The notes under the pieces are model-generated. The model was given only the letters and a program-made list of their open reading frames with translations, had not been told where the DNA came from and made no database searches. From Pseudoxanthomonas sp. PXM03 (GTDB lineage Bacteria; Pseudomonadota; Gammaproteobacteria; Xanthomonadales; Xanthomonadaceae), in the NCBI RefSeq assembly GCF_014852005.1, contig NZ_JACVAU010000002.1, positions 496,001-560,000 on the forward strand: a DNA stretch of 64,000 bases, read 5' to 3'. The position numbers were made by a program, and so were the translations under genes. Below are positions 49,099 through 60,039 of the stretch, piece by piece (within the stretch, counting starts at the first letter, position 1; each line of letters opens with the position of its first letter).

Positions 49099-50289
49099 TC
49101 ACTTGATGATCTTGGCCACCACGCCGGCGCCGACGGTACGACCGCCTTCGCGGATCGCGAAACGCAGACCTTCGTCCATCGCCACCGGGTTGATCAGGGT
49201 GACCACCATCTTGATGTTGTCACCCGGCATCACCATTTCCACGCCTTCCGGCAGGGTCACGGCGCCCGTGATGTCGGTCGTGCGGAAGTAGAACTGCGGA
49301 CGGTAACCCTTGAAGAACGGGGTGTGGCGGCCGCCTTCGTCCTTGCTCAGCACGTAGACTTCGGCTTCGAACTCGGTGTGCGGGGTGATCGAACCCGGCT
49401 TGGCCAGCACCTGGCCACGCTCCACGTCGTCACGCTTGGTGCCGCGCAGCAGCAGACCGGCGTTGTCGCCCGCCTGGCCCTGGTCCAGCAGCTTGCGGAA
49501 CATTTCCACGCCCGTGACCGTGGTCTTCTGGGTCGGACGGATACCGACGATCTCGATTTCCTCGCCCACCTTGATCACGCCGCGCTCGATACGGCCGGTC
49601 ACCACGGTGCCGCGGCCCGAGATCGAGAACACGTCTTCCACCGGCATCAGGAACGGCTTGTCGACGTCACGCTCCGGGGTCGGGATCCAGGTGTCCAGCG
49701 CGTCCACCAGCTTCAGGATCGCCGGCACGCCGATCTCGCTCTGGTCGCCTTCCAGCGCCAGGCGGGCCGAGCCCGAGATGATCGGGGTGTCGTCGCCCGG
49801 GAACTCGTACTTGCTCAGCAGTTCGCGGACTTCCATCTCCACCAGCTCCAGCAGCTCGGCGTCGTCCACCATGTCGGCCTTGTTCAGGAACACGACGATG
49901 TACGGCACGCCGACCTGACGCGAGAGCAGGATGTGCTCGCGGGTCTGCGGCATCGGGCCGTCAGCGGCCGAGCACACCAGGATCGCGCCGTCCATCTGGG
50001 CGGCACCGGTGATCATGTTCTTCACGTAGTCGGCGTGGCCCGGGCAATCCACGTGCGCGTAGTGGCGCGCGGCAGATTCGTATTCCACGTGCGCGGTCGA
50101 GATCGTGATGCCGCGCGCCTTCTCTTCCGGCGCCGCGTCGATCGCGTCATAGGCCTTGAACTCGCCACCGAAACGCTCCGCGCCGATCTTCGTCAGCGCC
50201 GCCGTCAGCGTCGTCTTGCCGTGGTCAACGTGACCAATCGTGCCCACGTTCACGTGGGGCTTGGTGCGTTCGAACTTACCCTTTGCCAT
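49099..50289 (-). CDS. tufB: Elongation factor Tu, copy in the tRNA-tuf-secE operon
   Basis: 396 residues, the same protein and the same DNA as the copy at 31825. It follows tRNA-Thr by 35 bases, as in the E. coli tyrU-glyT-thrT-tufB operon. The sequence just upstream of the ATG (GAACCAGCAGCC) differs from the other copy, so the two have independent translation-initiation regions. Confidence 0.98.
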   Translation of the reverse strand: MAKGKFERTKPHVNVGTIGHVDHGKTTLTAALTKIGAERFGGEFKAYDAIDAAPEEKARGITISTAHVEYESAARHYAHVDCPGHADYVKNMITGAAQMDGAILVCSAADGPMPQTREHILLSRQVGVPYIVVFLNKADMVDDAELLELVEMEVRELLSKYEFPGDDTPIISGSARLALEGDQSEIGVPAILKLVDALDTWIPTPERDVDKPFLMPVEDVFSISGRGTVVTGRIERGVIKVGEEIEIVGIRPTQKTTVTGVEMFRKLLDQGQAGDNAGLLLRGTKRDDVERGQVLAKPGSITPHTEFEAEVYVLSKDEGGRHTPFFKGYRPQFYFRTTDITGAVTLPEGVEMVMPGDNIKMVVTLINPVAMDEGLRFAIREGGRTVGAGVVAKIIK

Positions 50290-50324
50290 GGCTGCTGGTT
50301 CTCGAGTGGATCAATGGATGGAAG

Positions 50325-50400
50325 TGGTGCTCACGAAAGGAATCGAACCTTCGACCTCCTCCTTACCAAGGAGGTGCTCTACCGACTGAGCTACGTGAGC
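50325..50400 (-). tRNA. tRNA-Thr (GGU)
   Basis: 76 bases with encoded CCA. Acceptor GCTCACG/CGTGAGC, anticodon loop CTTGGTA in the CTCCTTGGTAAGGAG arm (anticodon GGT), T arm GGTTCGATTCC. Confidence 0.97.
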
Positions 50401-50452
50401 GTGAAACCGGTTGTGCTGCCTGGGTCGCTGCAGACCCCGTGCTGGTGTTCAG

Positions 50453-50526
50453 TGGAGCGGGAGACGGGAATCGAACCCGCACTAGTAGCTTGGAAGGCTA
50501 CAGTTCTACCATTGAACTACTCCCGC
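50453..50526 (-). tRNA. tRNA-Gly (UCC)
   Basis: 74 bases with encoded CCA. Acceptor GCGGGAG/CTCCCGC, short D loop (GTTCAATGGTAGAAC), anticodon loop CTTCCAA (anticodon TCC), T arm GGTTCGATTCC. Confidence 0.97.
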
Positions 50527-50566
50527 ACCGGGAGACCACTACAACTCAAAACAACAACGAAAACGT

Positions 50567-50652
50567 TGGTGGAGGGAGGTGGATTCGAACCACCGAAGGC
50601 GTAAGCCAGCAGATTTACAGTCTGCCCCCGTTGGCCGCTTGGGTATCCCTCC
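50567..50652 (-). tRNA. tRNA-Tyr (GUA)
   Basis: 86-base class II tRNA with encoded CCA. Acceptor GGAGGGA/TCCCTCC, anticodon arm GCAGACTGTAAATCTGC (anticodon GTA), and a long variable arm. First gene of the tRNA-tuf operon. Confidence 0.97.
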
Positions 50653-50709
50653 GGAATCACCGGACTGACTGGGCCGGGGCCAAATCAAACCAGGGTGAAA
50701 CAGCCCGAG

Positions 50710-50738
50710 ATTTTGGCGCGTGCCGACCCTTCTGTCAA
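50710..50738 (-). promoter_or_regulatory. Sigma-70 promoter of the tRNA-Tyr/Gly/Thr-tuf operon
   Basis: Consensus TTGACA (50733-50738), 17 bases, CAAAAT (50710-50715) on the minus strand, followed by the GC-rich CTCGGGC discriminator typical of stringently controlled stable-RNA promoters. About 55 bases before the tRNA-Tyr 5' end. Confidence 0.85.
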
Positions 50739-50759
50739 CGCGCCAGCCATATTTTTTTC

Positions 50760-51851
50760 TCAGACGTTGAACCGGAAATGCAGGACATCGCCTTCCTGCA
50801 CGCGATATTCCTTGCCTTCCAGCCGTAGGCGCCCCGCATCCCGGGCACCGGCTTCGCCCTTGTACTTGAGGAAGTCGTCGAAGGCGATGGTCTCGGCGCG
50901 GATGAAGCCCTTCTCGAAATCCGTATGGATCACGGCCGCCGCCTGGGGCGCAGTGGAGCCCGCCCGTACGGTCCAGGCACGTACTTCCTTCACGCCCGCC
51001 GTGAAGTAGGTCTGCAGGCCCAGCAGCTTGTAGGCCGCCCGGATGACCCGGTTCAGCCCCGGCTCGTCCAGGCCGAGGTCCGCCAGGAAGGCATCCCGGT
51101 CCGTGTCGTCCAGTTGGGACAGTTCCTCCTCGATGGCCGCGGACACCGGCACCACCTCGGCACCCTCGGCGGCGGCGCGAGCACGCACGGCGTCCAGGTG
51201 CGGATTGTTCTCGAAACCGTCCTCCAGCACGTTGGCCACGTACATCACCGGCTTCAAGGTCAGCAGGAACAGGTCGCGAACCAGCGCCTTCTCCTCGTCG
51301 TCCAGGCCCAGCGCGCGGCCCGGCTTGCCGTCGTTCAAGCCCGCCTGCAGCTTCTGCAGCACCGGCTTGCGGGCGATGGCGTCCTTCTCGCCCGCCTTGG
51401 CGGAGCGCTCCGCCCGGTTGAGCGCCTTTTCGACGCTCTCGAGGTCGGCCAGTGCCAGCTCGGTGTCGATGGTGTCGATGTCCGAGAGCGGGTCGATCCG
51501 GTTGTTGACGTGGATGACGTCATCGTTCTCGAAGCAGCGCACCACGTGGGTGATCGCATCCACTTCACGGATGTGGGCCAGGAACTTGTTGCCCAGGCCC
51601 TCACCGCTGGCGGCGCCCGCCACCAGGCCGGCGATGTCGACGAATTCCACTGCCGTCGGGATGACCTTCTGCGGCTTGACGATCTCGGCGAGCTGGCCCA
51701 AGCGCGGATCCGGCACGGGCACCACACCCACGTTCGGTTCGATGGTGCAGAACGGGAAGTTGGCCGCGGCGATGCCCGCCTTGGTCAGCGCGTTGAACAG
51801 GGTGGACTTGCCGACGTTCGGCAGGCCCACGATGCCGCATTTGATGCCCAT
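50760..51851 (-). CDS. ychF: Redox-regulated ATPase/GTPase YchF (Obg family)
   Basis: Ribosome-associated P-loop NTPase that prefers ATP. 363 residues, same as E. coli: GLPNVGKST (9-17), [17 protein letters not shown] with the G3 region, a coiled-coil insertion (about 130-200) and a C-terminal TGS domain ([16 protein letters not shown]). The pth gene lies upstream in the same direction, 76 bases away across a palindromic repeat. Confidence 0.97.
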   Translation of the reverse strand: MGIKCGIVGLPNVGKSTLFNALTKAGIAAANFPFCTIEPNVGVVPVPDPRLGQLAEIVKPQKVIPTAVEFVDIAGLVAGAASGEGLGNKFLAHIREVDAITHVVRCFENDDVIHVNNRIDPLSDIDTIDTELALADLESVEKALNRAERSAKAGEKDAIARKPVLQKLQAGLNDGKPGRALGLDDEEKALVRDLFLLTLKPVMYVANVLEDGFENNPHLDAVRARAAAEGAEVVPVSAAIEEELSQLDDTDRDAFLADLGLDEPGLNRVIRAAYKLLGLQTYFTAGVKEVRAWTVRAGSTAPQAAAVIHTDFEKGFIRAETIAFDDFLKYKGEAGARDAGRLRLEGKEYRVQEGDVLHFRFNV

Positions 51852-51867
51852 GTCTACATCCGGGATT

Positions 51868-51936
51868 CGTGATTCGTGATTGGTGATTCGCGGCCCGATC
51901 CGTGCCCTGCAAATCACCAATCACCAATCACGGCTT
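51868..51936. repeat. Xanthomonad-type palindromic element between pth and ychF
   Basis: Perfect 14-base inverted arms CGTGATTGGTGATT (51875-51888) and AATCACCAATCACG (51919-51932), with an extra CGTGATT/AATCACC unit beside each. The right arm and the next bases (AATCACCAATCACGGCTT) equal those of the element at 33034-33115. Confidence 0.8.
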
Positions 51937-52509
51937 CTGCGTGTGCAACCGCGTCATCGCATCCATGAAGTTGCCCGCCACCGCCAGCGGCAGCACATCC
52001 ATTGCATCATCGATCGCGCGAGCGATCAGGGCCTCATCATCCTTGCCGGGCTTGCCCAGCACCCAACTGGTCACCCGGTCCTTGTGGCCGGGATGGCCGA
52101 TGCCGATCCGCAACCGATGGAACTTGCCGTGCCCAAGATGCTGCATGGTGTCGCGCAAGCCGTTCTGTCCGCCGTGGCCGCCATCGAACTTCAGGCGCGC
52201 CGCGCCCGGGGCCAGGTCGAGCTCATCATGCGCCAGCAACGCCTCTTCCGGAGCGATCTTCCAGAAACGCAGCGCCGCCGCGACCGACTTGCCACTCAGG
52301 TTCATGTAAGTGGCGGGCTTCAACAACCAGACCGGCTGCCCGGCCACCACCACTTTCGCGGTCTCTCCGAACAGCTTGCTCTCCAGTCCGAAGCGCTCAC
52401 CCTGCCGTTCCGCCAGGGCGTCGACAAAATGGAACCCGGCATTGTGCCGGGTTCGGGCATGTTCGGCACCGGGATTGCCCAGTCCGACGATGAGGCGCAA
52501 GCCTGCCAT
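51928..52509 (-). CDS. pth: Peptidyl-tRNA hydrolase
   Basis: Releases tRNA from stalled peptidyl-tRNA. 193 residues with N12, H22 (catalytic), N70, D95 and N116, each two positions beyond the E. coli N10/H20/N68/D93/N114. ATG 52509 (MAGLRLIVGLGNPG). It lies 51 bases after rplY; its last 9 bases reach into the palindromic element. Confidence 0.97.
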   Translation of the reverse strand: MAGLRLIVGLGNPGAEHARTRHNAGFHFVDALAERQGERFGLESKLFGETAKVVVAGQPVWLLKPATYMNLSGKSVAAALRFWKIAPEEALLAHDELDLAPGAARLKFDGGHGGQNGLRDTMQHLGHGKFHRLRIGIGHPGHKDRVTSWVLGKPGKDDEALIARAIDDAMDVLPLAVAGNFMDAMTRLHTQKP

Positions 52510-52560
52510 GGGGACGCATCGCATACCCTCGCCCGCCAGAGCGGGCGAAGGCTCATGCGA

Positions 52561-53214
52561 TTACTTGTCGTCCTTCTTGGCGACCTTGGCCGCCGGCACT
52601 TCGGCCGACTCTGCCGGGGCTTCTTCGGCTTCTTCCTTGCCGTGCTTGGCGATCACGACGGCGACGTCGTGTTCCTTGCCCAGCTTCAGCTCGGGAATGG
52701 TGACACCGGCCGGCAGCTTCACTTCCGACAGGTGGACCACCGCACCGATGGCCAGGTCGGCCAAGTCGATTTCGATGAATTCCGGCAGATCCTTCGGCAG
52801 GCACTCGACGACGACTTCATTCAGCTCGTGGGTGACCACGACTTCGGCGGACTTGCCGGCCGGCGACTTGTCTTCGTTGAGGAAGTGCAGCGGCACCGCG
52901 GTGCGCAGCGTCTCGTTCTCGTTCACGCGCTGGAAGTCCAGGTGCATGATCTGCTGCTTGAACGGATGGCGCTGCATGTCACGCAGCAGCACCTTCTGGA
53001 TGTCGCCATTGAGGCTCAGGTCCAGGATCGACGAGTAGAACCAGTCGTGCTGGGAGGCCAGCCAGACTTCGTTGTGGTTCAGCTGGATGCTGACCGGCTT
53101 CAGTTCGCCACCGTAGACGATGGCAGGCACGGTGCCCGCGTGACGGAGGCGGCGGCTCGCACCCTTACCCTCGTCTTCGCGGCGCTCGACCTTGATTTCA
53201 TGTGTCTTAGCCAT
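52561..53214 (-). CDS. rplY: 50S ribosomal protein L25/general stress protein Ctc (long form)
   Basis: Binds 5S rRNA. 217 residues: the N-terminal L25 domain (1-95, RREDEGKGASRRLRHAGTVPAIVYGG) plus the C-terminal TL5 beta-domain absent from the 94-residue E. coli protein, and an acidic/alanine-lysine tail. ATG 53214 (MAKTHEIKVERR). The order prs-rplY-pth-ychF is common in proteobacteria. Confidence 0.97.
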   Translation of the reverse strand: MAKTHEIKVERREDEGKGASRRLRHAGTVPAIVYGGELKPVSIQLNHNEVWLASQHDWFYSSILDLSLNGDIQKVLLRDMQRHPFKQQIMHLDFQRVNENETLRTAVPLHFLNEDKSPAGKSAEVVVTHELNEVVVECLPKDLPEFIEIDLADLAIGAVVHLSEVKLPAGVTIPELKLGKEHDVAVVIAKHGKEEAEEAPAESAEVPAAKVAKKDDK

Positions 53215-53290
53215 TTGTTTCACTACCTAGGTTGTAGACCGTCTCGCGACGGCTGATGAAAGGTTCACCCGCGACCAGATGAACCCAGAA

Positions 53291-53317
53291 AGCCACGCGC
53301 CGGTGTCCCGGCGTGCG
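53291..53317 (-). terminator. Possible weak terminator after prs
   Basis: On the minus strand CACGCCGG-GACA-CCGGCGCGTG (one bulge), followed by GCTTTCTGGG. The short T-run makes read-through to rplY likely. Confidence 0.4.
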
Positions 53318-53325
53318 ACGGAGAA

Positions 53326-54285
53326 TCAATCCACGTACAGCGAGCTGACCGACTCGCCGAAGGCGATGCGGCGGATCGTTTCCGCCAGCAGTTCCGCCAC
53401 CGACAGCTGGCGGATCTTGCTGCAGCCCTGCGCCTGCGGCGAGAGCGGGATGGTATCGGTGACGACGAGTTCGTCGAGTACCGAATTGTTCAGGTTGTCC
53501 ACCGCCGGGCCGGAAAGCACGGGATGGGTGCAGTACGCCGCCACCTTGTTGGCACCATGCTGCTTCAGCGCGGCCGCAGCAGCGCAGAGCGTACCGGCGG
53601 TGTCCACGATGTCGTCCACCAGCACGCAGTCCTTGCCTTCCACGTCGCCGATGATGTTCATCACCGTGGCGACGTTGGCGCGCGGGCGGCGCTTGTCGAT
53701 GATCGCCAGGTCCGCGTCGTCGAGGCGCTTGGCCACCGCACGGGCGCGCACCACGCCACCGACGTCAGGCGACACGACCAGCAGGTTTTCCGTGCCGTAG
53801 GCGCGCCAGATGTCGGCCAACAGCAGCGGCGACGCATACACGTTGTCGACCGGGATATCGAAGAACCCCTGGATCTGGTCCGCGTGCAGGTCCACCGTCA
53901 ACACGCGGTCCGCACTGACCGCGCTGAACATCTTGGCCGCCACCTTGGCCGTGATCGGCACGCGCGAGGAGCGCATGCGGCGATCCTGGCGGGCGTAGCC
54001 GAAGTACGGCACCACCGCAGTCACACTGCTGGCCGAGGCGCGCTTCAGAGCATCGATCAGCACCAGCAGCTCCACCAGGTTCTCGGCGCTCGGCGCGCAG
54101 GTCGGCTGCACGACGAACACCTCCTGCCGGCGCACGTTCTCCTGGATCTCGACCTGCACTTCGCCGTCGGAGAACCGGGACACCAGCGCCTTGCCGGGAC
54201 GCACGCCCAGCTCGCGGCAGATGCTGTTCGCCAACGGCTTGTTGGCGTTGCCGGAGAAGACAAGCAGGTTGCGTTCGTCTTGCAT
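53326..54285 (-). CDS. prs: Ribose-phosphate pyrophosphokinase
   Basis: Makes PRPP from ribose 5-phosphate and ATP for nucleotides, histidine, tryptophan and NAD. 319 residues (class I): ATP/flexible-loop region [21 protein letters not shown], the metal-binding [11 protein letters not shown], and the PRPP loop [13 protein letters not shown]. The upstream neighbour is tRNA-Gln, 36 bases away. Confidence 0.97.
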   Translation of the reverse strand: MQDERNLLVFSGNANKPLANSICRELGVRPGKALVSRFSDGEVQVEIQENVRRQEVFVVQPTCAPSAENLVELLVLIDALKRASASSVTAVVPYFGYARQDRRMRSSRVPITAKVAAKMFSAVSADRVLTVDLHADQIQGFFDIPVDNVYASPLLLADIWRAYGTENLLVVSPDVGGVVRARAVAKRLDDADLAIIDKRRPRANVATVMNIIGDVEGKDCVLVDDIVDTAGTLCAAAAALKQHGANKVAAYCTHPVLSGPAVDNLNNSVLDELVVTDTIPLSPQAQGCSKIRQLSVAELLAETIRRIAFGESVSSLYVD

Positions 54286-54321
54286 GGTCGTCTCGGCAGA
54301 TGCAGCTAGGACACAGTGAAT

Positions 54322-54397
54322 TGGCAGGGGCGGAAGGATTCGAACCTACGAATGCCGGGATCAAAACCCGGTGCCTTAACCACTTGGCGACGCCCCT
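54322..54397 (-). tRNA. tRNA-Gln (UUG)
   Basis: 76 bases with encoded CCA. Acceptor AGGGGCG/CGCCCCT, D arm GCCAAGTGGTTAAGGC, anticodon loop TTTTGAT (anticodon TTG), T arm GGTTCGAATCC. Its first two bases are the last two of the ispE stop codon TAG. Confidence 0.97.
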
Positions 54398-55286
54398 AGG
54401 CGTATTTCTCCGTTCCGCGACACTGCTCAAGCGTGCGCAGCAGTGGCGAGCGCGCGGCGCCCTCCACCACCCAGGCACGCAGCCCAGCAGGCAAGGTCGC
54501 CAGCGCCGCCTCGGCAGAGGCCTTGTCGGCGAACTCCACGAAGCAGCCGCCGCCAGAACCGGTCAAGCGTGGCGCACCGACGCGTGAGAGCACCTGGAAG
54601 ACCGCCTCGATGGCGGGTTCCCGGCGACGCACGACCGGCTCGAACGCATTGCCGAGCAGTGATCCCGAAACGAAGTCCGATATTTTCGCGGGTGCAGCAT
54701 CACGCGTCAAATCCTGTGATGCGAAAAGTGCCGCCGTGGGCACGTGGACACCGGGATCGACCAGCAGATACCACGCCGGCGGCAGCACCAGCGGCGTCAG
54801 AACCTCGCCCACCCCCTCCGCCCAGGCATTCCCGCCACGAACGAAGACAGGGACGTCCGCCCCCAGCCGCAGCCCCAGAGACGCCAGCCGCCCCGGATCC
54901 AGACCACACTCCCAAAGCCGATCCAGGGCCACCAATACCGTGGCAGCGTCCGACGACCCTCCACCGAAACCGCCACCGGCAGGAATGCGCTTTTCAACGC
55001 CAATGTCTGCTCCTTTGGCGACATTGGCTTCCGTTTTCAGCAACTTGGCCGCGCGAACAACGAGATCATCCTCCTCGGAGACACCCTGAACGGACTCCCC
55101 CACCCGCCTGATATCGCCATCTTCACGGGCGCGCACATGGATCGTATCCCCCCACTCCAGCAGCCGGAACACGGTCTGCAGCAGGTGGTAGCCATCCGCA
55201 CGGCGACCGGTGATTTGAAGGGTCAGGTTCAGCTTGGCCGGTGCGGGCCAGGCCGACCAACCCTCATCGACCGCAAAAGCGGTCAT
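54396..55286 (-). CDS. ispE: 4-diphosphocytidyl-2-C-methyl-D-erythritol kinase
   Basis: Fourth-step kinase of the MEP isoprenoid pathway. 296 residues of the GHMP kinase superfamily: the N-terminal [23 protein letters not shown], the ATP loop [14 protein letters not shown] (102-115), GADVPVF, and [10 protein letters not shown] near the end. ATG 55286 overlaps the lolB stop as ATGA, indicating coupling. The stop TAG runs into tRNA-Gln. Confidence 0.97.
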   Translation of the reverse strand: MTAFAVDEGWSAWPAPAKLNLTLQITGRRADGYHLLQTVFRLLEWGDTIHVRAREDGDIRRVGESVQGVSEEDDLVVRAAKLLKTEANVAKGADIGVEKRIPAGGGFGGGSSDAATVLVALDRLWECGLDPGRLASLGLRLGADVPVFVRGGNAWAEGVGEVLTPLVLPPAWYLLVDPGVHVPTAALFASQDLTRDAAPAKISDFVSGSLLGNAFEPVVRRREPAIEAVFQVLSRVGAPRLTGSGGGCFVEFADKASAEAALATLPAGLRAWVVEGAARSPLLRTLEQCRGTEKYA

Positions 55287-55933
55287 TGAGGTGCCAACTG
55301 CCACTGATCGACGGCGACCTTCACCGTCGCGCCCTGCCGGCGCGCCTCCATGCGGCGCGGCATGAACGGCTGGGAGCCCTCGGCTGGAAACCAGTCCAGA
55401 TAGTCCACCCGCCAACCCTCCTGGGTCAGGGTCCGCAGCCGGCCGTCGGCATCGTATTCCACGCCTTCCGTGGCGGCGGAGGGATCGGCGACACCGCGGG
55501 CCCAGTGCACCATCGAGGCCACCGGGATGTCCCAGCCGGTGGCCTCGCGCAGCAGGCGGTCGGCATCGGCACCTTCGCGCAGCCCGCCCTCCAACCCTTC
55601 CAGTCGGGCAGCACGGGTCTGCAGGTCCCCGCCCAGGCGCCAGCTCTGCCGGGTGACCGGGGCACTCAGCGCGACCAGATAACCGGTGCCCGTCTGCTGC
55701 CAGTCGATCCGGCCGCTGCCGCCCTTCCCGTTCGCATTGACCGCCACGCGACCGGCGAACGACCAGTCCGGCTGCGAGGCGAGCCACGCCGCGCGGGTGG
55801 CCTGTGCCGCCTGCGCCGCCGCCACTGCCTCGGGGTCGCGCAGGGCCGGCGAATCCACGGCCGGACCGCGCGTGGCGCAGCCCGCCATCGACAAGGCCAC
55901 GAGCCCCGTCAGCAGGAATCCTGAAACCTTCAT
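55283..55933 (-). CDS. lolB: Outer-membrane lipoprotein LolB
   Basis: Receives lipoproteins from LolA and inserts them in the outer membrane. 216 residues: signal peptide with lipobox MAGC (C19), then a LolA/LolB half-barrel with [23 protein letters not shown] and [18 protein letters not shown] 55933 overlaps the preceding gene's stop (ATGA). lolB-ispE is the standard pairing. Confidence 0.95.
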   Translation of the reverse strand: MKVSGFLLTGLVALSMAGCATRGPAVDSPALRDPEAVAAAQAAQATRAAWLASQPDWSFAGRVAVNANGKGGSGRIDWQQTGTGYLVALSAPVTRQSWRLGGDLQTRAARLEGLEGGLREGADADRLLREATGWDIPVASMVHWARGVADPSAATEGVEYDADGRLRTLTQEGWRVDYLDWFPAEGSQPFMPRRMEARRQGATVKVAVDQWQLAPQ

Positions 55934-57621
55934 GCGCCTGTCTTCTCCAGCGCCCGCAGCAGCGAGCGGTTGTCGGGGTCGAGCTTGCGGGCTTCGTCGA
56001 AATAGCGGCGCGCCTCGTCCTTCTGCCCCATCACCCACAGCACTTCCGCCACATGGGCCGCGATCTCCGGGTCCTTCTGCAGCGTGAATGCACGGCGCAG
56101 CTCCACCAGCGCCTCCGCATTGCGCCCCAGCCGGTAAAGCACCCAGCCATAACTGTCGATGATGGCCGCGTCTTCCGGCGCGGCGGTGCGCGCCCGGTCG
56201 ATCAGTTCCAGCGCCTCCTGGTAGCGCGTGGTGCGGTCGGCCAGGGTGTAGCCCAGCGCGTTGAGCGCGGCCACGTTGTCCGGCTCGATCACCAGGATGC
56301 GGCGGAAGTCGGCCTCGGCGTGGTCGATGCGATCGCGTCGCTCCCAGGCCAGACCGCGCGAATACAGCAGCGCAAGGTCATCGGGATACGCCGCCAGACC
56401 GCGGGCGAAGACCTCCATCTGGCCTTCGTCCTGCTTGTCTTTCTGGCGCAATTCTGCCTCCATCAGATAGGCATCGCGGCGAGTGCCGTCTTCGACGCTG
56501 GCATCGCCCTGCAGCTTGCGGGCCTCCGCGAAGGCTTCCTCCTTGCGCTCGAGTTCGAACAGGGTATTGATGGCGCGCAGGCGCGCTTCCGCGCGTTGCT
56601 CGCCCGCGGGCACGCTGCGGTACCACTCCAGAGCTTCATCCTGACGCTTGAGGAACTCCGCCATCTGCCCCAGCAGCAACCGGCGATCCGGGCTGTACTG
56701 GGTCGGTTGCCCCGAACCCGACGCCGCCTGCTTCAGTTCCTCATACAGCTCGCCCAGAGACGCCGTATCGTCCGCCTTGGCCAGCAACTGCGCCCGCAAG
56801 CCATAGGTCAGCGTGTCCTGCGGGCCCTGGCCCAGCGCGCGCGAGGCCGCCGCCGGGTCGCCCAACCTGTCGTATTCCTCGGCCAGCTTCAGTCGCAGCG
56901 CCGCGTCGCTTGAGGCCTTCGGAAGCAGACCGTCCAGCACCGCGCGGGCCTCCTGCTTGCGATCCGCCTGCAGCAACTGGCTGGCCTGCAGCAGGGCAAC
57001 CAGCGGCTCGCCGGAGAAGCGCTTGACCACATCGCCAACCATCCGTTCGGCCAGCGCGGGCTCGTCCATCTGCTGGGCCAGCCCGGTAAACGCCAGCCAC
57101 GCCTGCAACGTGTCGGGCATGGCGCCATCGTCGAGCAGATCGCGCAGCAGCCGCGCCGGCAGTTCAGGATCCTTCCCGCCACTGGCCAGTGCCGTGAGCG
57201 CGTAACGCCAACCCAGTTCGTCGGGATCCTTCATCAGCCCGGCCAATTCGCGACGTGCAACCCGCCTCTGCCCCTGGCGCAGTGCCAGCGTGGCCTCCGC
57301 ACCGCGGAGCGCGAGGGTGCGGGGCGAACGCGCGCGCCACAGCTTGATCGCTTCGGCCGCACGGGCATCGTCCTTGGCCAGCAGCGCAATGCGGGTGGCG
57401 CGTTCGGCAAGCCCGGCGTCGTCCTGCTCCCCGGCGGCGTCCAGATACCAGCGCGCGGCGTCCGGTAACTGGCCCGCCTGCAGGGCGAATTCGCCCGCCA
57501 TCACCGTGGTCAGCGCGTCGTCCTGCCGATGGTCGGGCGGGATCGACGATGCGGCCATTGCGGAGGGGATGGCGGCCGCCATCGCCAGCGCGACAAACAA
57601 GGTGCGAATCATTTCGGGCAT
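55930..57621 (-). CDS. Exported tetratricopeptide-repeat protein
   Basis: 563 residues, Sec-type signal peptide ([18 protein letters not shown]) and then helical TPR repeats through most of its length; the last ~170 residues are the clearest ([61 protein letters not shown]). It is a periplasmic scaffold. Its operon with lolB and ispE suggests a role in outer-membrane or lipoprotein handling, but this is inference from context. ATG 57621 is taken; 57612 is equally possible. Divergent from hemA. Confidence 0.85.
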   Translation of the reverse strand: MPEMIRTLFVALAMAAAIPSAMAASSIPPDHRQDDALTTVMAGEFALQAGQLPDAARWYLDAAGEQDDAGLAERATRIALLAKDDARAAEAIKLWRARSPRTLALRGAEATLALRQGQRRVARRELAGLMKDPDELGWRYALTALASGGKDPELPARLLRDLLDDGAMPDTLQAWLAFTGLAQQMDEPALAERMVGDVVKRFSGEPLVALLQASQLLQADRKQEARAVLDGLLPKASSDAALRLKLAEEYDRLGDPAAASRALGQGPQDTLTYGLRAQLLAKADDTASLGELYEELKQAASGSGQPTQYSPDRRLLLGQMAEFLKRQDEALEWYRSVPAGEQRAEARLRAINTLFELERKEEAFAEARKLQGDASVEDGTRRDAYLMEAELRQKDKQDEGQMEVFARGLAAYPDDLALLYSRGLAWERRDRIDHAEADFRRILVIEPDNVAALNALGYTLADRTTRYQEALELIDRARTAAPEDAAIIDSYGWVLYRLGRNAEALVELRRAFTLQKDPEIAAHVAEVLWVMGQKDEARRYFDEARKLDPDNRSLLRALEKTGA

Positions 57622-57689
57622 GAACGTCACGTCGGCCGTAAAATGGCGGCCCTGATATGAGCCAGCAGCTTACTGCAAGCGCCTGAACG

Positions 57690-58982
57690 ATGACGTTGTG
57701 GGTCCTCGGATTGAACCACCAGACCGCGCCGGTCGACCTGCGCGAACGGGTGGCGTTCGACGCCGGCACGGTGCCGCACGCGTTGTCGTCGCTGCGTGCG
57801 CTGCCCGACGTGGTCGAAGCCGCCCTGCTGTCGACCTGCAACCGCACCGAGCTGTACGCGGTGGCGGAAGACGGCGACGTGCTGGCGAGCTGGCTGGCCA
57901 CCCATGCCGAAGGACTCGAGGGTTACCTCTACCGCCACCGGGATGCGGATGCCGTCCGCCATCTGTTCCGGGTCGCGACGGGCCTGGATTCGATGGTGCT
58001 GGGCGAGCCGCAGATCCTCGGCCAGGTGAAGGATGCCTGGGCCACGGCGCGCGAACATGGTGCGCTGGGCAATCGCCTGGACCGCCTGTTCCAGCAGACC
58101 TTCGCCGTGGCAAAGCGGGCACGCACCGACACCCGCGTGGGGGCCAATCCGGTATCCGTCGCCTCCACGGCAGTACGTCTGGCACAGAACTCCTTCGCGC
58201 GCCTCAGCGAATCCACCGTGCTGCTGGTCGGTGCCGGTGAAACCATCGAGCTGGCCGCCAAGCACCTCAGCGAAGGTCGCGTGCGCCGCCTGCTGGTCGC
58301 CAACCGCACGTTGGCGCACGCGCAGGAACTGGCGACCCGCCACGGTGGCTACGCGCTGCCATTGACCGAACTGGAGCGGCACCTGGCCGAAGCCGACGTG
58401 GTGTTTTCCGCCACCGCCGCTCGCGAACCCGTCGTATTGCATGCCCAGGTCGCGGCCGCGCTGGCCAAGCGCAAGCACAAGCCGATGCTGCTGTTCGACC
58501 TGGCCGTGCCACGCGACATCGAAGCATCGGTAGCCGAGTTGCGCGACGCATATCTGTACACCGTCGACGACCTTGAGCGCGCGGTCGAGGACAATCGCCG
58601 TAGCCGGCGTGAAGCCGCCGACGCTGCCGAGGCCATCATCGACGTGCAGGTCGGCCGCTTCATGGAAAGCCTGCTGGCCGGATCACGCCAGGAACCGCTC
58701 AAGCGCCTGCGCGCGCTGGGCGAGTCCACCCGCGAGGACGTGCTGGCGAAGGCGCGCCAGCAACTGGCCAACGGCCGCGACGCCGACCAGGTGCTCGAAT
58801 TCCTCGCCCACACGCTGACCAACCGCCTGCTGCATCCGCCGACCGCGGCGTTGCGCGACGCGGCCATGAGCGGCGACGCCGAACTGGCGCGCGCGGCCGA
58901 TCGCCTGTTTCCCGCACAACCGCCCTACTCCCACCTGAAGAAAGACAAAGACGATGACGCCGACGCTGCGCCGCAAGCTTGA
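57690..58982 (+). CDS. hemA: Glutamyl-tRNA reductase
   Basis: First committed step of C5-pathway tetrapyrrole synthesis: reduces glutamyl-tRNA to glutamate-1-semialdehyde. 430 residues: catalytic C50 in [13 protein letters not shown], glutamate-recognition N-domain, NADPH domain ([17 protein letters not shown]) and helical dimerisation domain. The C-terminus is long and acidic ([14 protein letters not shown]). Its last 29 bases overlap the prfA start. Confidence 0.97.
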   Translation: MTLWVLGLNHQTAPVDLRERVAFDAGTVPHALSSLRALPDVVEAALLSTCNRTELYAVAEDGDVLASWLATHAEGLEGYLYRHRDADAVRHLFRVATGLDSMVLGEPQILGQVKDAWATAREHGALGNRLDRLFQQTFAVAKRARTDTRVGANPVSVASTAVRLAQNSFARLSESTVLLVGAGETIELAAKHLSEGRVRRLLVANRTLAHAQELATRHGGYALPLTELERHLAEADVVFSATAAREPVVLHAQVAAALAKRKHKPMLLFDLAVPRDIEASVAELRDAYLYTVDDLERAVEDNRRSRREAADAAEAIIDVQVGRFMESLLAGSRQEPLKRLRALGESTREDVLAKARQQLANGRDADQVLEFLAHTLTNRLLHPPTAALRDAAMSGDAELARAADRLFPAQPPYSHLKKDKDDDADAAPQA

Positions 58983-60039
58983 AGCGTTGGCTGAGCGCCG
59001 CGAAGAACTCGAACGCCTGCTCGCCGATCCGGACGTGATCGGCGACGGAGGCCGCTTCCGCAATTTCTCGCGCGAATTCGCCCAACTGGAACCCGTGGCC
59101 AGTGCGATGGCGGAAGAAAAGCGCGCGCAGTCCGACCTGGCCGCCGCGCAGGCGATGCGCGAGGATCCGGAACTGGCGGAACTGGCCGACGAGGAAATCA
59201 CCGCTGCACAGACGCGCCTGGCGCAACTGGACGAAGCCCTGATGCTGCTGCTCGTCCCGAAGGACAACCGCGACGAGGGCAACCTCTTTCTCGAGGTACG
59301 CGCCGGCACCGGTGGCGATGAGGCCGCGATCTTCGCCGGCGATCTGTTCCGCATGTACGCCCGCTATGCCGAGCGCCAGGGCTGGAAGGTGGAAATCGAG
59401 TCCGACAGCCCCGGCGAGCACGGCGGCTACAAGGAAGTGGTGGCGCGCGTGGTGGGTCGTGGCGCCTATTCCAGGCTCAAGTTCGAATCCGGCACCCATC
59501 GCGTGCAACGCGTGCCGGAAACCGAATCACAGGGCCGCATCCACACGTCCGCCGCAACGGTGGCGATCATCCCGGACGTGGACGAGGTGGACGAGATCGT
59601 CATCAATCCGGCCGACCTGAAGGTGGACACCTTCCGTTCGTCCGGCGCCGGCGGCCAGCATGTCAACAAGACCGAGTCGGCGATCCGCATCACCCATGTC
59701 CCCAGCGGCGTGGTGGTGGAATGCCAGACCGAGCGTAGCCAGCATGCCAACCGCGACAAGGCCATGAAACGGCTGAAGGCGCAGTTGCTGGATGCGGAAC
59801 GCAGCAAGCAGCAGGCGGCGCAGGCCGAATCGCGCAAGCTGCAGGTCGGCAGCGGCGACCGCAGCCAGCGCATCCGTACCTACAACTTCCCGCAGGGCCG
59901 CATCACCGACCACCGCGTCGAAGGCCTGACACTCTATGACCTGCCCAACATCCTGCAAGGCAACCTGGACGAACTGGTCGACCGCCTCGGCCGCGAACAC
60001 CTGGCCGACGAACTGGCGCGACTGACGGAGGCAGCATGA
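58954..60039 (+). CDS. prfA: Peptide chain release factor 1
   Basis: Ends translation at UAA and UAG. 361 residues; the stop-codon-reading tripeptide is PET at 188-190 (PxT family) and the catalytic GGQ at 233-235, the same numbers as E. coli. ATG 58954 lies within hemA in another frame, giving a 29-base overlap. Downstream the expected methyltransferase gene prmC is missing; a GNAT gene stands there instead. Confidence 0.98.
   Translation: MTPTLRRKLEALAERREELERLLADPDVIGDGGRFRNFSREFAQLEPVASAMAEEKRAQSDLAAAQAMREDPELAELADEEITAAQTRLAQLDEALMLLLVPKDNRDEGNLFLEVRAGTGGDEAAIFAGDLFRMYARYAERQGWKVEIESDSPGEHGGYKEVVARVVGRGAYSRLKFESGTHRVQRVPETESQGRIHTSAATVAIIPDVDEVDEIVINPADLKVDTFRSSGAGGQHVNKTESAIRITHVPSGVVVECQTERSQHANRDKAMKRLKAQLLDAERSKQQAAQAESRKLQVGSGDRSQRIRTYNFPQGRITDHRVEGLTLYDLPNILQGNLDELVDRLGREHLADELARLTEAA

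Larger units (their letters stand above)
48984..50289 (-). repeat. Direct repeat, copy 2: tuf gene plus 3' flank
   Basis: Apparently identical to 31710-33015. It keeps the GGCGGACC hairpin but ends right at its base: what follows on the minus strand is TTCGCCGTCTAAGGG rather than the TCTTTTTTG U-tract seen in copy 1. Confidence 0.93.

Noticed and set aside
49051-50604. Plus-strand frame running across tuf copy 2 and three tRNA genes
   Set aside because: It crosses well-formed tRNAs on the other strand, and its first half equals the shadow frame of tuf copy 1.
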